Assembly (NCBI RefSeq): GCF_946407605.1
Contig: NZ_CAMJOS010000020.1
Coordinates: 1 to 64,000 of the forward strand
Source of the DNA: an uncultured Prevotella sp.
GTDB taxonomy: Bacteria; Bacteroidota; Bacteroidia; Bacteroidales; Bacteroidaceae
Direction of reading: 5' to 3'
Length of the DNA stretch: 64,000 bases
Of this stretch, positions 28,020 through 37,042 are shown in pieces. Below the pieces are notes generated by a model, which ran no database searches, was not told the origin of the DNA, and worked only from the letters and a program-made list of their open reading frames with translations. Numbering within the stretch: position 1 is the stretch's first letter; the number at the start of each line of letters is the position of its first letter. The position numbers and the translations under genes are program-made.

Positions 28020-30896
28020 ATGAATAACATATATGAAATAAAATGTTTTATAGCTTCACCTAGCGACACCGCAGAAGAACGTAAGGCGTGTGAAACTGTT
28101 TTTGAGGAAATTAATCATGGTTTAGGTAGAGGCCTCGGATTTCGTATTGTGTCACTTCGATGGGAAAAAGATGTGTATCCAAGTGTTGGAGAATATGGCC
28201 AACAGGTCATTAATCAACAATTTGAAGATGATTACGACTTGTTTGTTGGAATCATGAAAAATCGGTTTGGAACGCCAACACCACAAGCAGGTTCGGGTAC
28301 AGAAGAGGAATTTAATATTGCTTATGAGAAATTTCAAAATGGAGAAATTGGAAATCTTTTCTTTTATTTTGGAGTGCCAGATAAACCTGCCAACGAACTT
28401 GACTTTGACCAATTTCGAAAGGTAAAAGATTTCAGAGAGAAAATAGAACATGACGGAGTCGTTCCAATGCAATATCAAGGGCTTGAAGACTTTAAAAAGC
28501 AACTAAAAAATAACCTTGAAGATTATTTCAATAAGAACAAGCCATCGAAAAGAAAAAAGCGGATACGAACTGATAAGGAAGAAATAATTGTAAAATCAAA
28601 AGCCGCATTCTATGATTATAGAAAACAGTGGGAAGATATTCTTAATGGTAAGGATTTATCCAAGAGAAAATTGGAACAAATAGAAAAGAAAAAAAAGTTA
28701 TGTAGATTTGCTAAAGTAATTTTCCCTCAAGAGCATTTGATACAACGACTGATGACCAAAGAACCTCTAACGGAGGATAAAGCATTTTTGTTTGCTCTTG
28801 CTGTCAAAGATATAGGTCAGATACCTAGTTACTATGTCAACTATCATAAAGAAGACGAAGAATTAAGTAAACAGCCAATTTGGATTCAACTTGTTGAACG
28901 TGAAAAAACACTTCATGGCTCAACGGATTCACTGTCTGAAGTCGGAGAGAATTGGGCTCTTTACGAACAAATACAACGTCATCTTTTTAATCTTGATTTT
29001 TCGAAATCAAAAGAACTCATTTGCAGCTGGAATGCCAAAGATTACTGGTTGCAGAACAAATGCATGTGTATGGCTATACATGAAGACCTGCTAAAGGATG
29101 CCCAAACATTGTTAGATGAGACCATAAAAAAAGAAAAGAATCCTTCCGAGAAGTTGTATGAGGTTATTCTCGCCAATTTCATTTCTCACACTTGGCCACA
29201 ACCATATAGTACAGATAATTACTGGAGATATGGTTTGGATGGGCAAGGTGATATGCTGAACTTTATGATGTCGTCACTTCGTAATAAGAAGGAAAAGCCC
29301 AAAAGGCGAGGCTGGATTGGATCTACATGGAATATCGGTAGTAACCATGGGGATTATGTGAAAAGTTTGAGGATTCTCCAATTCATAATAGACTCTGGCA
29401 TATATGTTTCGCTCCCTGGTTACATTATGTTTGATATCGCAAATTGGTACATTGTATTCCAAAATCTGTACGAGTACTTTCCCTATCCATGTTTTTTCTA
29501 TTCTATTCAATATAATGAACGAGATGTTCAAAGACGCATCGGAGAAGACTATGCATATAACGTAAATCTTCAGAAATTCAATGAAGACATTCTAATCAAG
29601 TCATTAAATGCCTTTGGAAAAGATGAAACACCTGTGTCATTTAAGAATGGAATTCTAAATGTGACAGCCACAATGTATATTGCCGTTGATGAAGAACTCT
29701 GGTTTGAACTATTTAAGGAATCTGTATTTAAAGTCTTCTTACTACGATTACAAGATATTAAAGATTCTGACGAATTGGTGTTCAATGTTAAATTCGCATT
29801 AGGAAGTATCAGAAATCCGGATAATATTTATTGGGCTTTTCAACAATTGATTTCCAGATATTCAATGAACAATGGAGTTGTTTCAGACATCATCGTCAAT
29901 AATCTATTGATACAACACATTCAGAAAGAAATCAAAATTAACGACACTCTTTTGTTTCCGAATGTATTGGACAGAAATACATTATTTTTACTGGACACTT
30001 TGAATGACGAAGGTTTTTTATCAGAAGAACTCATCTCTTCAATTTGTGGAATTATTCACAAAACAGATGTTCAAGATATTCCACATGATAGGGTGATGTT
30101 GTTCCAATTGTTCAATTTAGTAAAAAACGATAAGGAATCAATAGAAAAGATTAAGGGATGCTTCTTATCTATGAACATTTGGCATTGTGGCTTTTTAAGT
30201 GATAAGGAATTTGGTTGGACTGAGCCAATGTATATCAGATTGAATTTGCTATATGATAAGATAACCTGGACAGATGATGAATTTGAAATAATAAAAGAAA
30301 ATCTCATCAAAAACGTATCTCTGTATGACAAGGCTCACAAATCTCTACATGAAGATTCTTTCATGAAAAGTATTCAAGTCCGCTATTTGTCAGATATGAT
30401 AAAGTTTATTGATGGATTAAAGACGGAAAGGCAAAAATCCCTCTTGCCTATGAGAGGGATTATTGAAAAACTTCTTCTAGATAGAACACAATATGCAGAC
30501 AACATTGATCTAATGATGTCAGAACAACCTGCCGATGTAGACCGAGCAATGGAAAACATCTATGAGGGAATAATTCATAATGGTATTGAAAGATACCAAG
30601 AAGATGTTGATTTTCTGATAGATCGTGCCATTATGAAAGTTCCTGTTGCTTTGACTCGTAATTTGAGATGCATCAAATTCATTAGTGAAAAGATCGTAAG
30701 TCTCGGATATGCAAAGAAACTACATAAACTCTTAGTGGTATATAAAGACTCAGAATCATGGGCTTTATTGGACTTGCGTTTTGCATTCAATTATCTCCAT
30801 TCAATAGCTAAAGCGCTGAAACAAAATGGAGAGGCAGACGAAGTGATTGACTTCTGGATAGAGAACGCTTTTGTGAAACGTTTTATTAGAATATAA
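28020..30896 (+). CDS. DUF4062 protein with a long helical C-terminal region; candidate defence effector
   Basis: 958 residues. The N-terminal about 160 residues match DUF4062, a Rossmann-like, TIR-related domain: YEIKCFIASPSDTAEERKAC, then SVGEYGQQVINQQFEDDYDLFVGIMKNRFGTP and GSGTEEEFNIAYE. The rest is highly helical, rich in Lys, Asp, Glu, Leu and Ile, without a Walker A motif or a nuclease motif that I can see; it may be a TPR- or HEAT-like scaffold. It begins 17 bp after mod in the same direction and has no evident promoter of its own, so it is probably co-transcribed with the type III system. The gene is distinctly AT-rich. DUF4062 commonly heads NLR-like (STAND) defence proteins; a sensing or toxic role here is inference. 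Confidence 0.8.
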   Translation: MNNIYEIKCFIASPSDTAEERKACETVFEEINHGLGRGLGFRIVSLRWEKDVYPSVGEYGQQVINQQFEDDYDLFVGIMKNRFGTPTPQAGSGTEEEFNIAYEKFQNGEIGNLFFYFGVPDKPANELDFDQFRKVKDFREKIEHDGVVPMQYQGLEDFKKQLKNNLEDYFNKNKPSKRKKRIRTDKEEIIVKSKAAFYDYRKQWEDILNGKDLSKRKLEQIEKKKKLCRFAKVIFPQEHLIQRLMTKEPLTEDKAFLFALAVKDIGQIPSYYVNYHKEDEELSKQPIWIQLVEREKTLHGSTDSLSEVGENWALYEQIQRHLFNLDFSKSKELICSWNAKDYWLQNKCMCMAIHEDLLKDAQTLLDETIKKEKNPSEKLYEVILANFISHTWPQPYSTDNYWRYGLDGQGDMLNFMMSSLRNKKEKPKRRGWIGSTWNIGSNHGDYVKSLRILQFIIDSGIYVSLPGYIMFDIANWYIVFQNLYEYFPYPCFFYSIQYNERDVQRRIGEDYAYNVNLQKFNEDILIKSLNAFGKDETPVSFKNGILNVTATMYIAVDEELWFELFKESVFKVFLLRLQDIKDSDELVFNVKFALGSIRNPDNIYWAFQQLISRYSMNNGVVSDIIVNNLLIQHIQKEIKINDTLLFPNVLDRNTLFLLDTLNDEGFLSEELISSICGIIHKTDVQDIPHDRVMLFQLFNLVKNDKESIEKIKGCFLSMNIWHCGFLSDKEFGWTEPMYIRLNLLYDKITWTDDEFEIIKENLIKNVSLYDKAHKSLHEDSFMKSIQVRYLSDMIKFIDGLKTERQKSLLPMRGIIEKLLLDRTQYADNIDLMMSEQPADVDRAMENIYEGIIHNGIERYQEDVDFLIDRAIMKVPVALTRNLRCIKFISEKIVSLGYAKKLHKLLVVYKDSESWALLDLRFAFNYLHSIAKALKQNGEADEVIDFWIENAFVKRFIRI

Positions 30897-30909
30897 TGAA
30901 TGGGACAAT

Positions 30910-31017
30910 ATGGGCAAAACAGTAACAACATATTTGATAGACGGAGATCCGAAAGGGACTCAATATGTGTTCATCAGCAATAAGATTTGCCGGATGTATG
31001 TGATAATTGGAGTATAA
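30910..31017 (+). pseudogene. N-terminal remnant of a GIY-YIG family protein
   Basis: ATG 30910 opens a 35-residue frame: MGKTVTTYLIDGDPKGTQYV, then FISNKICRMYVIIGV and a stop. The start resembles the N-terminal extension of Bacteroidota GIY-YIG nuclease family proteins, which begin with a similar TYLIDGDPKG stretch; the nuclease domain itself is missing. It lies 13 bp after the DUF4062 gene and looks like a deletion scar. The family assignment is from recalled similarity and should be treated as tentative. Confidence 0.45.
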
Positions 31018-31043
31018 TTTGTAACTTTGCAAACGATATAAAT

Positions 31044-31286
31044 ATGGACGAGAAAACGATAAAAGAAGCTCTACGGAAAGGTGAACGGGTTACGCTGGAG
31101 TGTAAACGGGCTAAGGCAGAGGTACCGAAGTCGGTTTGGGCAACTTATTCGGCCTTCTCTAATACGATTGGCGGACTGATTCTGCTTGGCGTAAATGAAG
31201 ACATGCAGGAGAAAGAAATCTTCCCTGAAAGCAAATTGGCTCCAAGTTACAAGCATAGGACTAATTGGATTACATTCTACAAGTGA
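31044..31286 (+). pseudogene. Truncated AlbA_2 (Schlafen-like) domain protein
   Basis: An 80-residue frame with the start of the AlbA_2/divergent AAA_4 domain: LECKRAKAEVPKSVWATYSA and NTIGGLILLGVNED, i.e. the E-x-K and GG-x-hhhGV core. Full-length family members run to several hundred residues, but here an unrelated tail ends after about 25 more residues, so it is probably broken. ATG 31044 is preferred over an earlier in-frame ATG at 30987 because the -7 box TAACTTTG lies at 31022-31029. Whether the fragment is expressed is unknown. Confidence 0.65.
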
Positions 31287-31359
31287 CGAACTTCGATAAA
31301 ATGCAGAGAGAATAACGATATACGGAATAAAAGCATTAACTTTGCAAACGAAATGAGAT

Positions 31360-32385
31360 ATGGCAAAACGTAGAGAAATAAGGAATAGTACGGCAGAGTT
31401 CCTAATCTTTCAGATAGAGGGGAAAGAACAGGGGGTAGAGGTGTACTATAAGGACAAGACTGTGTGGTGTACCCAGAAGGCGATGGGTATGTTATTTGAC
31501 TGTACCTCTGACAATATAAGTGTGCATTTGCAGAACATCTATGATACGGACGAACTTAAAAAGGAGGCAACTACCGAGAAAATTTCGGTAGTTCGACGTG
31601 AAGGTAACAGGGATGTCAACCGTACGCTTCAGTTTTACAACCTCGATGCCATCATCAGTGTGGGATATCGTGTCAATAGCATCCGGGCTACTCAGTTCCG
31701 CCAGTGGGCCACAAGTGTACTGCGTGAATATGCCATTCGTGGTTATGTGCTGGACAGGAAACGAATGGAGAATGGAACGTTCTTGGATGAGGACTACTTT
31801 GAACACCTGTTAGCAGAAATACGTGAGATCCGACTGTCTGAGCGACGGTTCTATCAGAAACTGACGGACATCTATGCGACAGCAATTGATTATAATCGTG
31901 ATGCGCCAACGACAAGACTCTTCTTTAAAATGATGCAAAACAAGATGCACTATGCCGTACATGGACGCACTGCCGCAGAGTTAATAGTTGAGCGTGCTGA
32001 TGCTGAACAAGAACACATGGGGTTAACAACCTGGGAGAATGCACCAGACGGAAAGATTGTCAAGACAGATGTATCGATAGCCAAGAACTATCTAAAAGAG
32101 ATGGAACTGGCAGACATGGGCCAACTTGTGAATGGTGTATTGGAATTGGCAGAACGTATGGCTAAACGTCATATCCCTATGACAATGGAGGATTGGGCCA
32201 AACAGATTGATACTATCTTGGCGGCTGGTGGTAATGAAGTGCTACAAACGGCAGGTTCTGTAACAGCAGAAGAGGCCAAAGAACATGCCGAGACAGAATT
32301 TGAGAAGTACCGCATCGTACAGGATCGTTTGTTCCAGAGTGACTTTGACAAGTATTTGGGTGAATTACCTTTTGAAGGTGAATAA
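31360..32385 (+). CDS. RhuM-family protein
   Basis: Full-length member (341 residues) of the virulence RhuM family, a DNA-binding-like family often found beside restriction systems and in mobile islands; its biochemical role is not established. Family stretches are VEVYYKDKTVWCTQKAMGMLFDC near the start, YNLDAIISVGYRVNS, FRQWATSVLREYAIRGYVLDRKR, and the C-terminal region with QNKMHYAVHGRTAAE. It has its own -7 box TAACTTTG at 31337-31344, in a leader nearly identical to that of the truncated AlbA_2 gene. No frameshift is visible. It marks the right side of the accessory island. Confidence 0.88.
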   Translation: MAKRREIRNSTAEFLIFQIEGKEQGVEVYYKDKTVWCTQKAMGMLFDCTSDNISVHLQNIYDTDELKKEATTEKISVVRREGNRDVNRTLQFYNLDAIISVGYRVNSIRATQFRQWATSVLREYAIRGYVLDRKRMENGTFLDEDYFEHLLAEIREIRLSERRFYQKLTDIYATAIDYNRDAPTTRLFFKMMQNKMHYAVHGRTAAELIVERADAEQEHMGLTTWENAPDGKIVKTDVSIAKNYLKEMELADMGQLVNGVLELAERMAKRHIPMTMEDWAKQIDTILAAGGNEVLQTAGSVTAEEAKEHAETEFEKYRIVQDRLFQSDFDKYLGELPFEGE

Positions 32386-32572
32386 GTGATTCCTGTATGC
32401 AACATGTCATTACGGTCTCCAATTCGTAACCCAGTTTTTCTTCAATCCCCCAGACGGCCTTTATATAAAGAAAGATTGCGATTTCTTGCAAAGTTACGAA
32501 AAAAAGTGTAACTTTGCACCTCGTAAGACAAATTATCTTTTAAAAAAAACTTAAAACAGATCTCCTAAAGTA

Positions 32573-34729
32573 ATGAAGAAAGTTATCTCCCTCCTCATGC
32601 TGCTGAGCCTCACGGCTATTGGCATGTATGCGCAGAAAACCGTTTATATCCCTAACGAATGGCGCAATCCCTGGCCCAGCGATTCTTTGCTGTATCAGGA
32701 GAGTGACCCAGACAACAAATATACTTGGTCGAAGTCCAGAAGCGTGGAAAGCGACAACGTCATCGTATTCTGGGATAAAGGCTACGGCACGAAGAAACCG
32801 TCCGAGTCGCCTTCAGCTTATAAGGTCGACGAGCAGGACCTGTTGCAGAAGTGCGAGGCTTTCTATGATTTGGAAATCAACAAGCTGGGCTTCGTAGACC
32901 CCGTTAACTCGAACTTGTCGAAATATAAGATTATGGTGCTACTGAACCACACCACCGACTGGGTGTGCTATGGTGGCGGCTACGACTATCAGATCAGCGC
33001 CTTGTGGCTGGGACCATCGGCATGCAAACCTGTAGGCCACTCGGTGGCTCACGAGGTGGGACACTCCTTCCAGTATATGTGCTTCTCTGAGCATGGTGGA
33101 CATAAGGACTCGCAAACAGACAATACTGGCTTCCATCTGCCTTGCGGCAGCGGACAGGCTATCTGGGAACAGACGGCCCAGTGGCAGGCTGCCCAGTCGT
33201 ATCCCAGCGAGATGTTCAGCCAGAGCATCGGCATCTTCCGCAAGAGTCATAACCTGGCCTTCTCGCACGAGTGGCACCGCTATCAGAGCTATTGGCTGCA
33301 CTACTATCTGTGCCAGCACTACAACGACATTACCACTGTGGCGCAGGTATGGAACCAACCCATGACAGGACAGACCAGCGGCAGCGCCACCGACTTCAAT
33401 CAGGCGTTGATGAAACTGAAGGACCTCGATGCCAAGGGACTGTTCCGTCTTTATTATGACTATGCCGCCCATTGTGCCACCTGGGACTTCGACGCTTGTG
33501 CACCCTATCGCAATCCTTACATTGGTGACTTCGACTATCGCTGTGTGGCTTTGGGCGATACTGCCTGGCAGGTGGCGCTGGCCTCTGCTCCTCAGGCCTC
33601 TGGCTTCAATATCATCCCACTGAAAGTGCCTGCAGTTGGTACTACCATCACCACCTCATTTACTGCGCTGCCAGCATATTCTAAACTGGCCAATGGCGAC
33701 CCTGCTGAGATGCTGAACGGCGATGCCCAGTGGACTAAGTCCAGTCGCGCCAACTATATCCGCCCCTCCAACTACACCAAGCGCGGCTTCCGCTTAGGTT
33801 ATGTGGCGCTGCTCAACGATGGCACTCGCCAGTATATCAATGAGGACTCGCTCTACTGTGAAGGCAATAATGAGCTTACCAGCGAGGTGAGCATGACGGT
33901 GCCAGAAGGCACACAGAAGTTGTGGCTCATCGTGGTGCCTGCTCCTACCAGTTACATTCAGCATAAGTGGGACGACAATGCCAACAACGATGACCAATGG
34001 CCCTATCGTTTCTCGCTTCAAGGTACCACACTGGGCGACAGGGCACAGGTCTATGTAGCCCCAGAGATTGATGGTCGCGAGGTGGCTGACGTCACCCTGA
34101 CTTATGATGTGTGGCTGCCCAAGCTGAATTCTTACGATGCTGTCAGCGTGGTGGTCTCTGGCCTGGCCCAGGCCAAGCTTTGTACTGCCTTTCAGCTGAC
34201 AGCCTCAGACATCAGCGACAAGATGCAGACCTGGACCACAAATGGTCCTTCTGCTGGACGTATCATGTTCTATCCCATGAACCCCACCACCCAGGCCCGT
34301 GTGAATCGTGGCAGCACAGCCAACGGTTATGGACATTGGTTCAATGCCTCTGGCGTGGTCACAGAATATGCTAACGGCTACCTGTACAGCGAGTTCGCAC
34401 CCTCAGGTCTCACCTTCTCTATTGGTCAGTATCCCAACAAACTCTCTGTTGGCAACAATTATACTATTGGTCAGATTCTGCGCTATAAGGCGTCAGCCAA
34501 CAAAGAGGCTCAGGCCCGCTTCGTTTTCAACGTCCACATTACTGACAGCCAGTATGGCGCCGAGCTCATCGCTATTGATTATGACGACCCTCGAACAGTA
34601 AGCATTCCCACACTTCATCATACACCATCCACCAACCTTCAGTCTGCCTACGACCTGCAGGGACGTCCTGTTACCAAACAGCAGACTGGCATTAACATCG
34701 TGGGAGGTCGTAAGATTCTTAAGAACTAA
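32573..34729 (+). CDS. Secreted DUF6055-like putative zinc metalloprotease
   Basis: Exported protein of 718 residues with a signal peptide ending at YAQ. The N-terminal half resembles DUF6055 proteins and contains SVAHEVGHSFQYM, a zincin-type HExxH, with a further Glu in QAIWEQTAQWQAA that could be the third ligand, as in gluzincins. The C-terminal half is beta-rich. The tail SAYDLQGRPVTKQQTG resembles the tail of the GH128-like protein, as if both use the same export or sorting route. The gene has a -7 box TAACTTTG at 32509-32516 and is followed 14 bp later by an M28 peptidase gene. Proteolytic activity is inferred from the motif only; a glycan-related role is also possible. Confidence 0.65.
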   Translation: MKKVISLLMLLSLTAIGMYAQKTVYIPNEWRNPWPSDSLLYQESDPDNKYTWSKSRSVESDNVIVFWDKGYGTKKPSESPSAYKVDEQDLLQKCEAFYDLEINKLGFVDPVNSNLSKYKIMVLLNHTTDWVCYGGGYDYQISALWLGPSACKPVGHSVAHEVGHSFQYMCFSEHGGHKDSQTDNTGFHLPCGSGQAIWEQTAQWQAAQSYPSEMFSQSIGIFRKSHNLAFSHEWHRYQSYWLHYYLCQHYNDITTVAQVWNQPMTGQTSGSATDFNQALMKLKDLDAKGLFRLYYDYAAHCATWDFDACAPYRNPYIGDFDYRCVALGDTAWQVALASAPQASGFNIIPLKVPAVGTTITTSFTALPAYSKLANGDPAEMLNGDAQWTKSSRANYIRPSNYTKRGFRLGYVALLNDGTRQYINEDSLYCEGNNELTSEVSMTVPEGTQKLWLIVVPAPTSYIQHKWDDNANNDDQWPYRFSLQGTTLGDRAQVYVAPEIDGREVADVTLTYDVWLPKLNSYDAVSVVVSGLAQAKLCTAFQLTASDISDKMQTWTTNGPSAGRIMFYPMNPTTQARVNRGSTANGYGHWFNASGVVTEYANGYLYSEFAPSGLTFSIGQYPNKLSVGNNYTIGQILRYKASANKEAQARFVFNVHITDSQYGAELIAIDYDDPRTVSIPTLHHTPSTNLQSAYDLQGRPVTKQQTGINIVGGRKILKN

Positions 34730-34743
34730 GCAAAATCATCAAC

Positions 34744-35721
34744 ATGAAGAAAACCATAATCATGCTCACAGCACTGGCTATGATGACAGCCTGTGGTGGC
34801 AGTAAAGGAACAAATACGAAAATGGAGAGCGAAAAAGTAGTGACCACGGCGTTCGATGCCGACTCTTGCTATGCTTTCTGCGCCAAGCAATGCGACTTCG
34901 GCCCACGCACCATGAATAGCGAGGCCCACGAGTTGTGCGGACAGTGGATTGTGGAGAAGTTCAGGAGCTACGGCATGGAGGTCACAGAACAGCGTGCCAC
35001 GCTGATGGGCTTCGACGACACGCCTCTTCAGGGCAATAACATCATCGCACGCTACCAGCCTCAGCTCTCAAACCGCATCCTGCTCTGTGCCCATTGGGAC
35101 AGTAGGCCTTGGGCTGACAACGACCCTGACCCTGCCAACCACACCAAGCCTGTGATGGCAGCCAACGATGGCGCCAGCGGCGTGGCTGTGATGCTCGAGG
35201 TGGCTCGTGTGCTCTGTGCCGATACCTGTCGCCTGCCCATAGGCATCGACTTTGTTTGCTTCGATGCCGAGGACTGGGGCACGGAGGATGTCAGCGAGTC
35301 ATGGGCCCTGGGTGCACAGTATTGGTCAGAGACCTTCAAACAGCAGCCTTCTGCTGCCAAGCCTCGCTATGGCATCCTGCTCGATATGGTGGGTGGCTTT
35401 GGCGCCCGCTTCTATCAGGAGCGCCTCTCGCTGCACTATGCCCCACAAGTGGTAGAGCGTGTGTGGAAGTCAGCCAGCATTGCTGGTTACAGCAGCTTCT
35501 TCCCACAGGAAAAAGGTGGTGGTATCACCGATGATCATGGTCCTGTAAACGAGGTGGCTGGCATTCCCTGCATCGACATCATCCCCTACTACCCCGACTG
35601 CATGGAGAGCAGCTTTGGTCCCACTTGGCACACCATCAACGACGATATGCAGCACATAGACCGCGGCACCCTCAAAGCCGTTGGCCAGACCCTCATTCAA
35701 GTGCTGTATACAGAGAAGTAG
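34744..35721 (+). CDS. M28 family lipoprotein, probable glutaminyl-peptide cyclotransferase
   Basis: Lipoprotein (lipobox MTAC, C17) of 325 residues with the M28 zinc-hydrolase fold: CAHWDSRPWAD, AANDGASGVAVMLEVARVL, CFDAEDWG and, near the end, DDHGPVNEVAGIPCIDII. The sequence FGPRTMNSEAHELCGQWI near the N-terminus and the SRPWAD stretch are typical of Bacteroidota enzymes that cyclise N-terminal Gln to pyroglutamate in exported proteins. An aminopeptidase cannot be excluded. It follows the DUF6055 gene by 14 bp and is probably co-transcribed. It ends 11 bp before the convergent DKNYY gene. Confidence 0.85.
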   Translation: MKKTIIMLTALAMMTACGGSKGTNTKMESEKVVTTAFDADSCYAFCAKQCDFGPRTMNSEAHELCGQWIVEKFRSYGMEVTEQRATLMGFDDTPLQGNNIIARYQPQLSNRILLCAHWDSRPWADNDPDPANHTKPVMAANDGASGVAVMLEVARVLCADTCRLPIGIDFVCFDAEDWGTEDVSESWALGAQYWSETFKQQPSAAKPRYGILLDMVGGFGARFYQERLSLHYAPQVVERVWKSASIAGYSSFFPQEKGGGITDDHGPVNEVAGIPCIDIIPYYPDCMESSFGPTWHTINDDMQHIDRGTLKAVGQTLIQVLYTEK

Positions 35722-35732
35722 GAGAGTTTTTT

Positions 35733-36260
35733 CTACTTCAACTTCCTTCCTCGATAGTAGGTGTCGAAGGAATCCTCGGCATAGCCGTTGCCCATATATT
35801 TGAACGACGATGCCATAGCGCCTTTCACCTTTTCGCCATAGTAGAACACGTTAAAGTGGTCCTTGGCATAGCCGCCACCCAGCTCTTCAAAACCAGAGGG
35901 CATCGCGTCGAGTTTCTTGTCGCCGTAATACACGTTCCACTTTGACTTGTAATAGCCGCGAGGAACCTCAGGCTCGTCTGTCTTCTTGTCACGATGGCGC
36001 CAGGTGCCTGGCTCCTTCAGGCGGAAGGTGGCTGGGTCCACAAATTCCAATATTCGTCCATTCATATAAACATGATGGCGATCCTTGGCATAGCCGCATC
36101 CTAAATCAACAAAACTATGTGCATCGGCTTGCATCAGCATCTCCTCACCAAAATATACTCTGCCATGATCCGTCTCATATCGCTGTGCGTTGCTCATCAG
36201 CGAAAATCCCATCATTGCTGCCAGCAACAAGGTCTTGCAAATCATTCCATTCTGTTTCAT
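35733..36260 (-). CDS. Exported DKNYY-repeat protein
   Basis: 175 residues with a signal peptide (cleavage near SNAQ). Consists of tandem DKNYY-type repeats, each carrying a GYAKD-x3-VYxxG-like unit: DLGCGYAKDRHHVYMNG, RGYYKSKWNVYYGDKKL, LGGGYAKDHFNVFYYGEKV and MGNGYAEDSFDTYYRGRKL. The family is thought to be extracytoplasmic; its function is unknown. It lies 39 bp downstream of the outer-membrane protein gene on the same strand and is probably in its operon. Confidence 0.82.
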   Translation of the reverse strand: MKQNGMICKTLLLAAMMGFSLMSNAQRYETDHGRVYFGEEMLMQADAHSFVDLGCGYAKDRHHVYMNGRILEFVDPATFRLKEPGTWRHRDKKTDEPEVPRGYYKSKWNVYYGDKKLDAMPSGFEELGGGYAKDHFNVFYYGEKVKGAMASSFKYMGNGYAEDSFDTYYRGRKLK

Positions 36261-36299
36261 AATCTCTGAAATTTAATGATAAATGTTTATTATTGAATC

Positions 36300-37010
36300 T
36301 TAGAAGAAGTCGAAGGTGACGCTGAACTGGATGCCGAAGAAATCCTGAGCGTCGAATTTCTCCGACCTGTACAGGTTTTCGTAGTTCAACGGAGCATGTA
36401 CATAATGGCGCCAATAGAGGGCCATGTTGAGGTTGAGCTCATCATCGCCGCCACAGACACCTATCATTGGACGGATGTTCAAACTCGCCTTGTTGAGCAT
36501 ATGGTCACCATAATAGGCTTCATAGCGACTCGACTCATACACGCGCCATCCCAACTCGGCACCGAAGCCCAGGAACAGACGGGCATCGTCGCCCAGACGG
36601 ATGAGGCGCAACTGCATTTCGGCAGGCAGCACAATATGTCCGCCAACAGGGCGCACACCCTTGTCTGTGCCATCCTCGTTGGTATAGAAGAAGTCATCCG
36701 CTAGCGTGCGATTCTCCCACCTGAAGAACTCTATAGGCGGACGGCGATCAAAGAAGCCGCGATAACCTATGCCCACATTAAAACTCAGCAGGTCGGTGGG
36801 CAGGCCCAACTCAAACTTGCCACAAAGACTGGCCGTAAAAATGGGGTCGTTGGTGTCAGCATTAAAGCTGGCACCAATAAAAGGCGTAGGGGTCAGCACT
36901 CGGGCATACTCGCCATCGCCATACGACTGTGCCATCATTGGCTGCCCACACAGACAGCCCACCATCGCCAAAACCAACCAGCGTCTCCTTGCTTTCTTCT
37001 TCTGCTCCAT
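36300..37010 (-). CDS. Predicted outer-membrane beta-barrel protein
   Basis: 236 residues. After a signal peptide (about residues 1-27, ending MMAQ), the protein shows alternating amphipathic strands with many aromatic residues (GASFNADTNDPIFTASL, LSFNVGIGYRGFF, LFLGFGAELGWRVY, LNLNMALYWRHYV) and ends in FSVTFDFF with a C-terminal Phe, as expected of an outer-membrane barrel. No specific family could be named. A clear promoter sits upstream on the minus strand, itself preceded by paired GGAATTTCC sites. The DKNYY gene follows in the same direction. Confidence 0.75.
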   Translation of the reverse strand: MEQKKKARRRWLVLAMVGCLCGQPMMAQSYGDGEYARVLTPTPFIGASFNADTNDPIFTASLCGKFELGLPTDLLSFNVGIGYRGFFDRRPPIEFFRWENRTLADDFFYTNEDGTDKGVRPVGGHIVLPAEMQLRLIRLGDDARLFLGFGAELGWRVYESSRYEAYYGDHMLNKASLNIRPMIGVCGGDDELNLNMALYWRHYVHAPLNYENLYRSEKFDAQDFFGIQFSVTFDFF

Positions 37011-37042
37011 ATTCTTGTTCGTTTATGTAAAACTTTCTGCTG

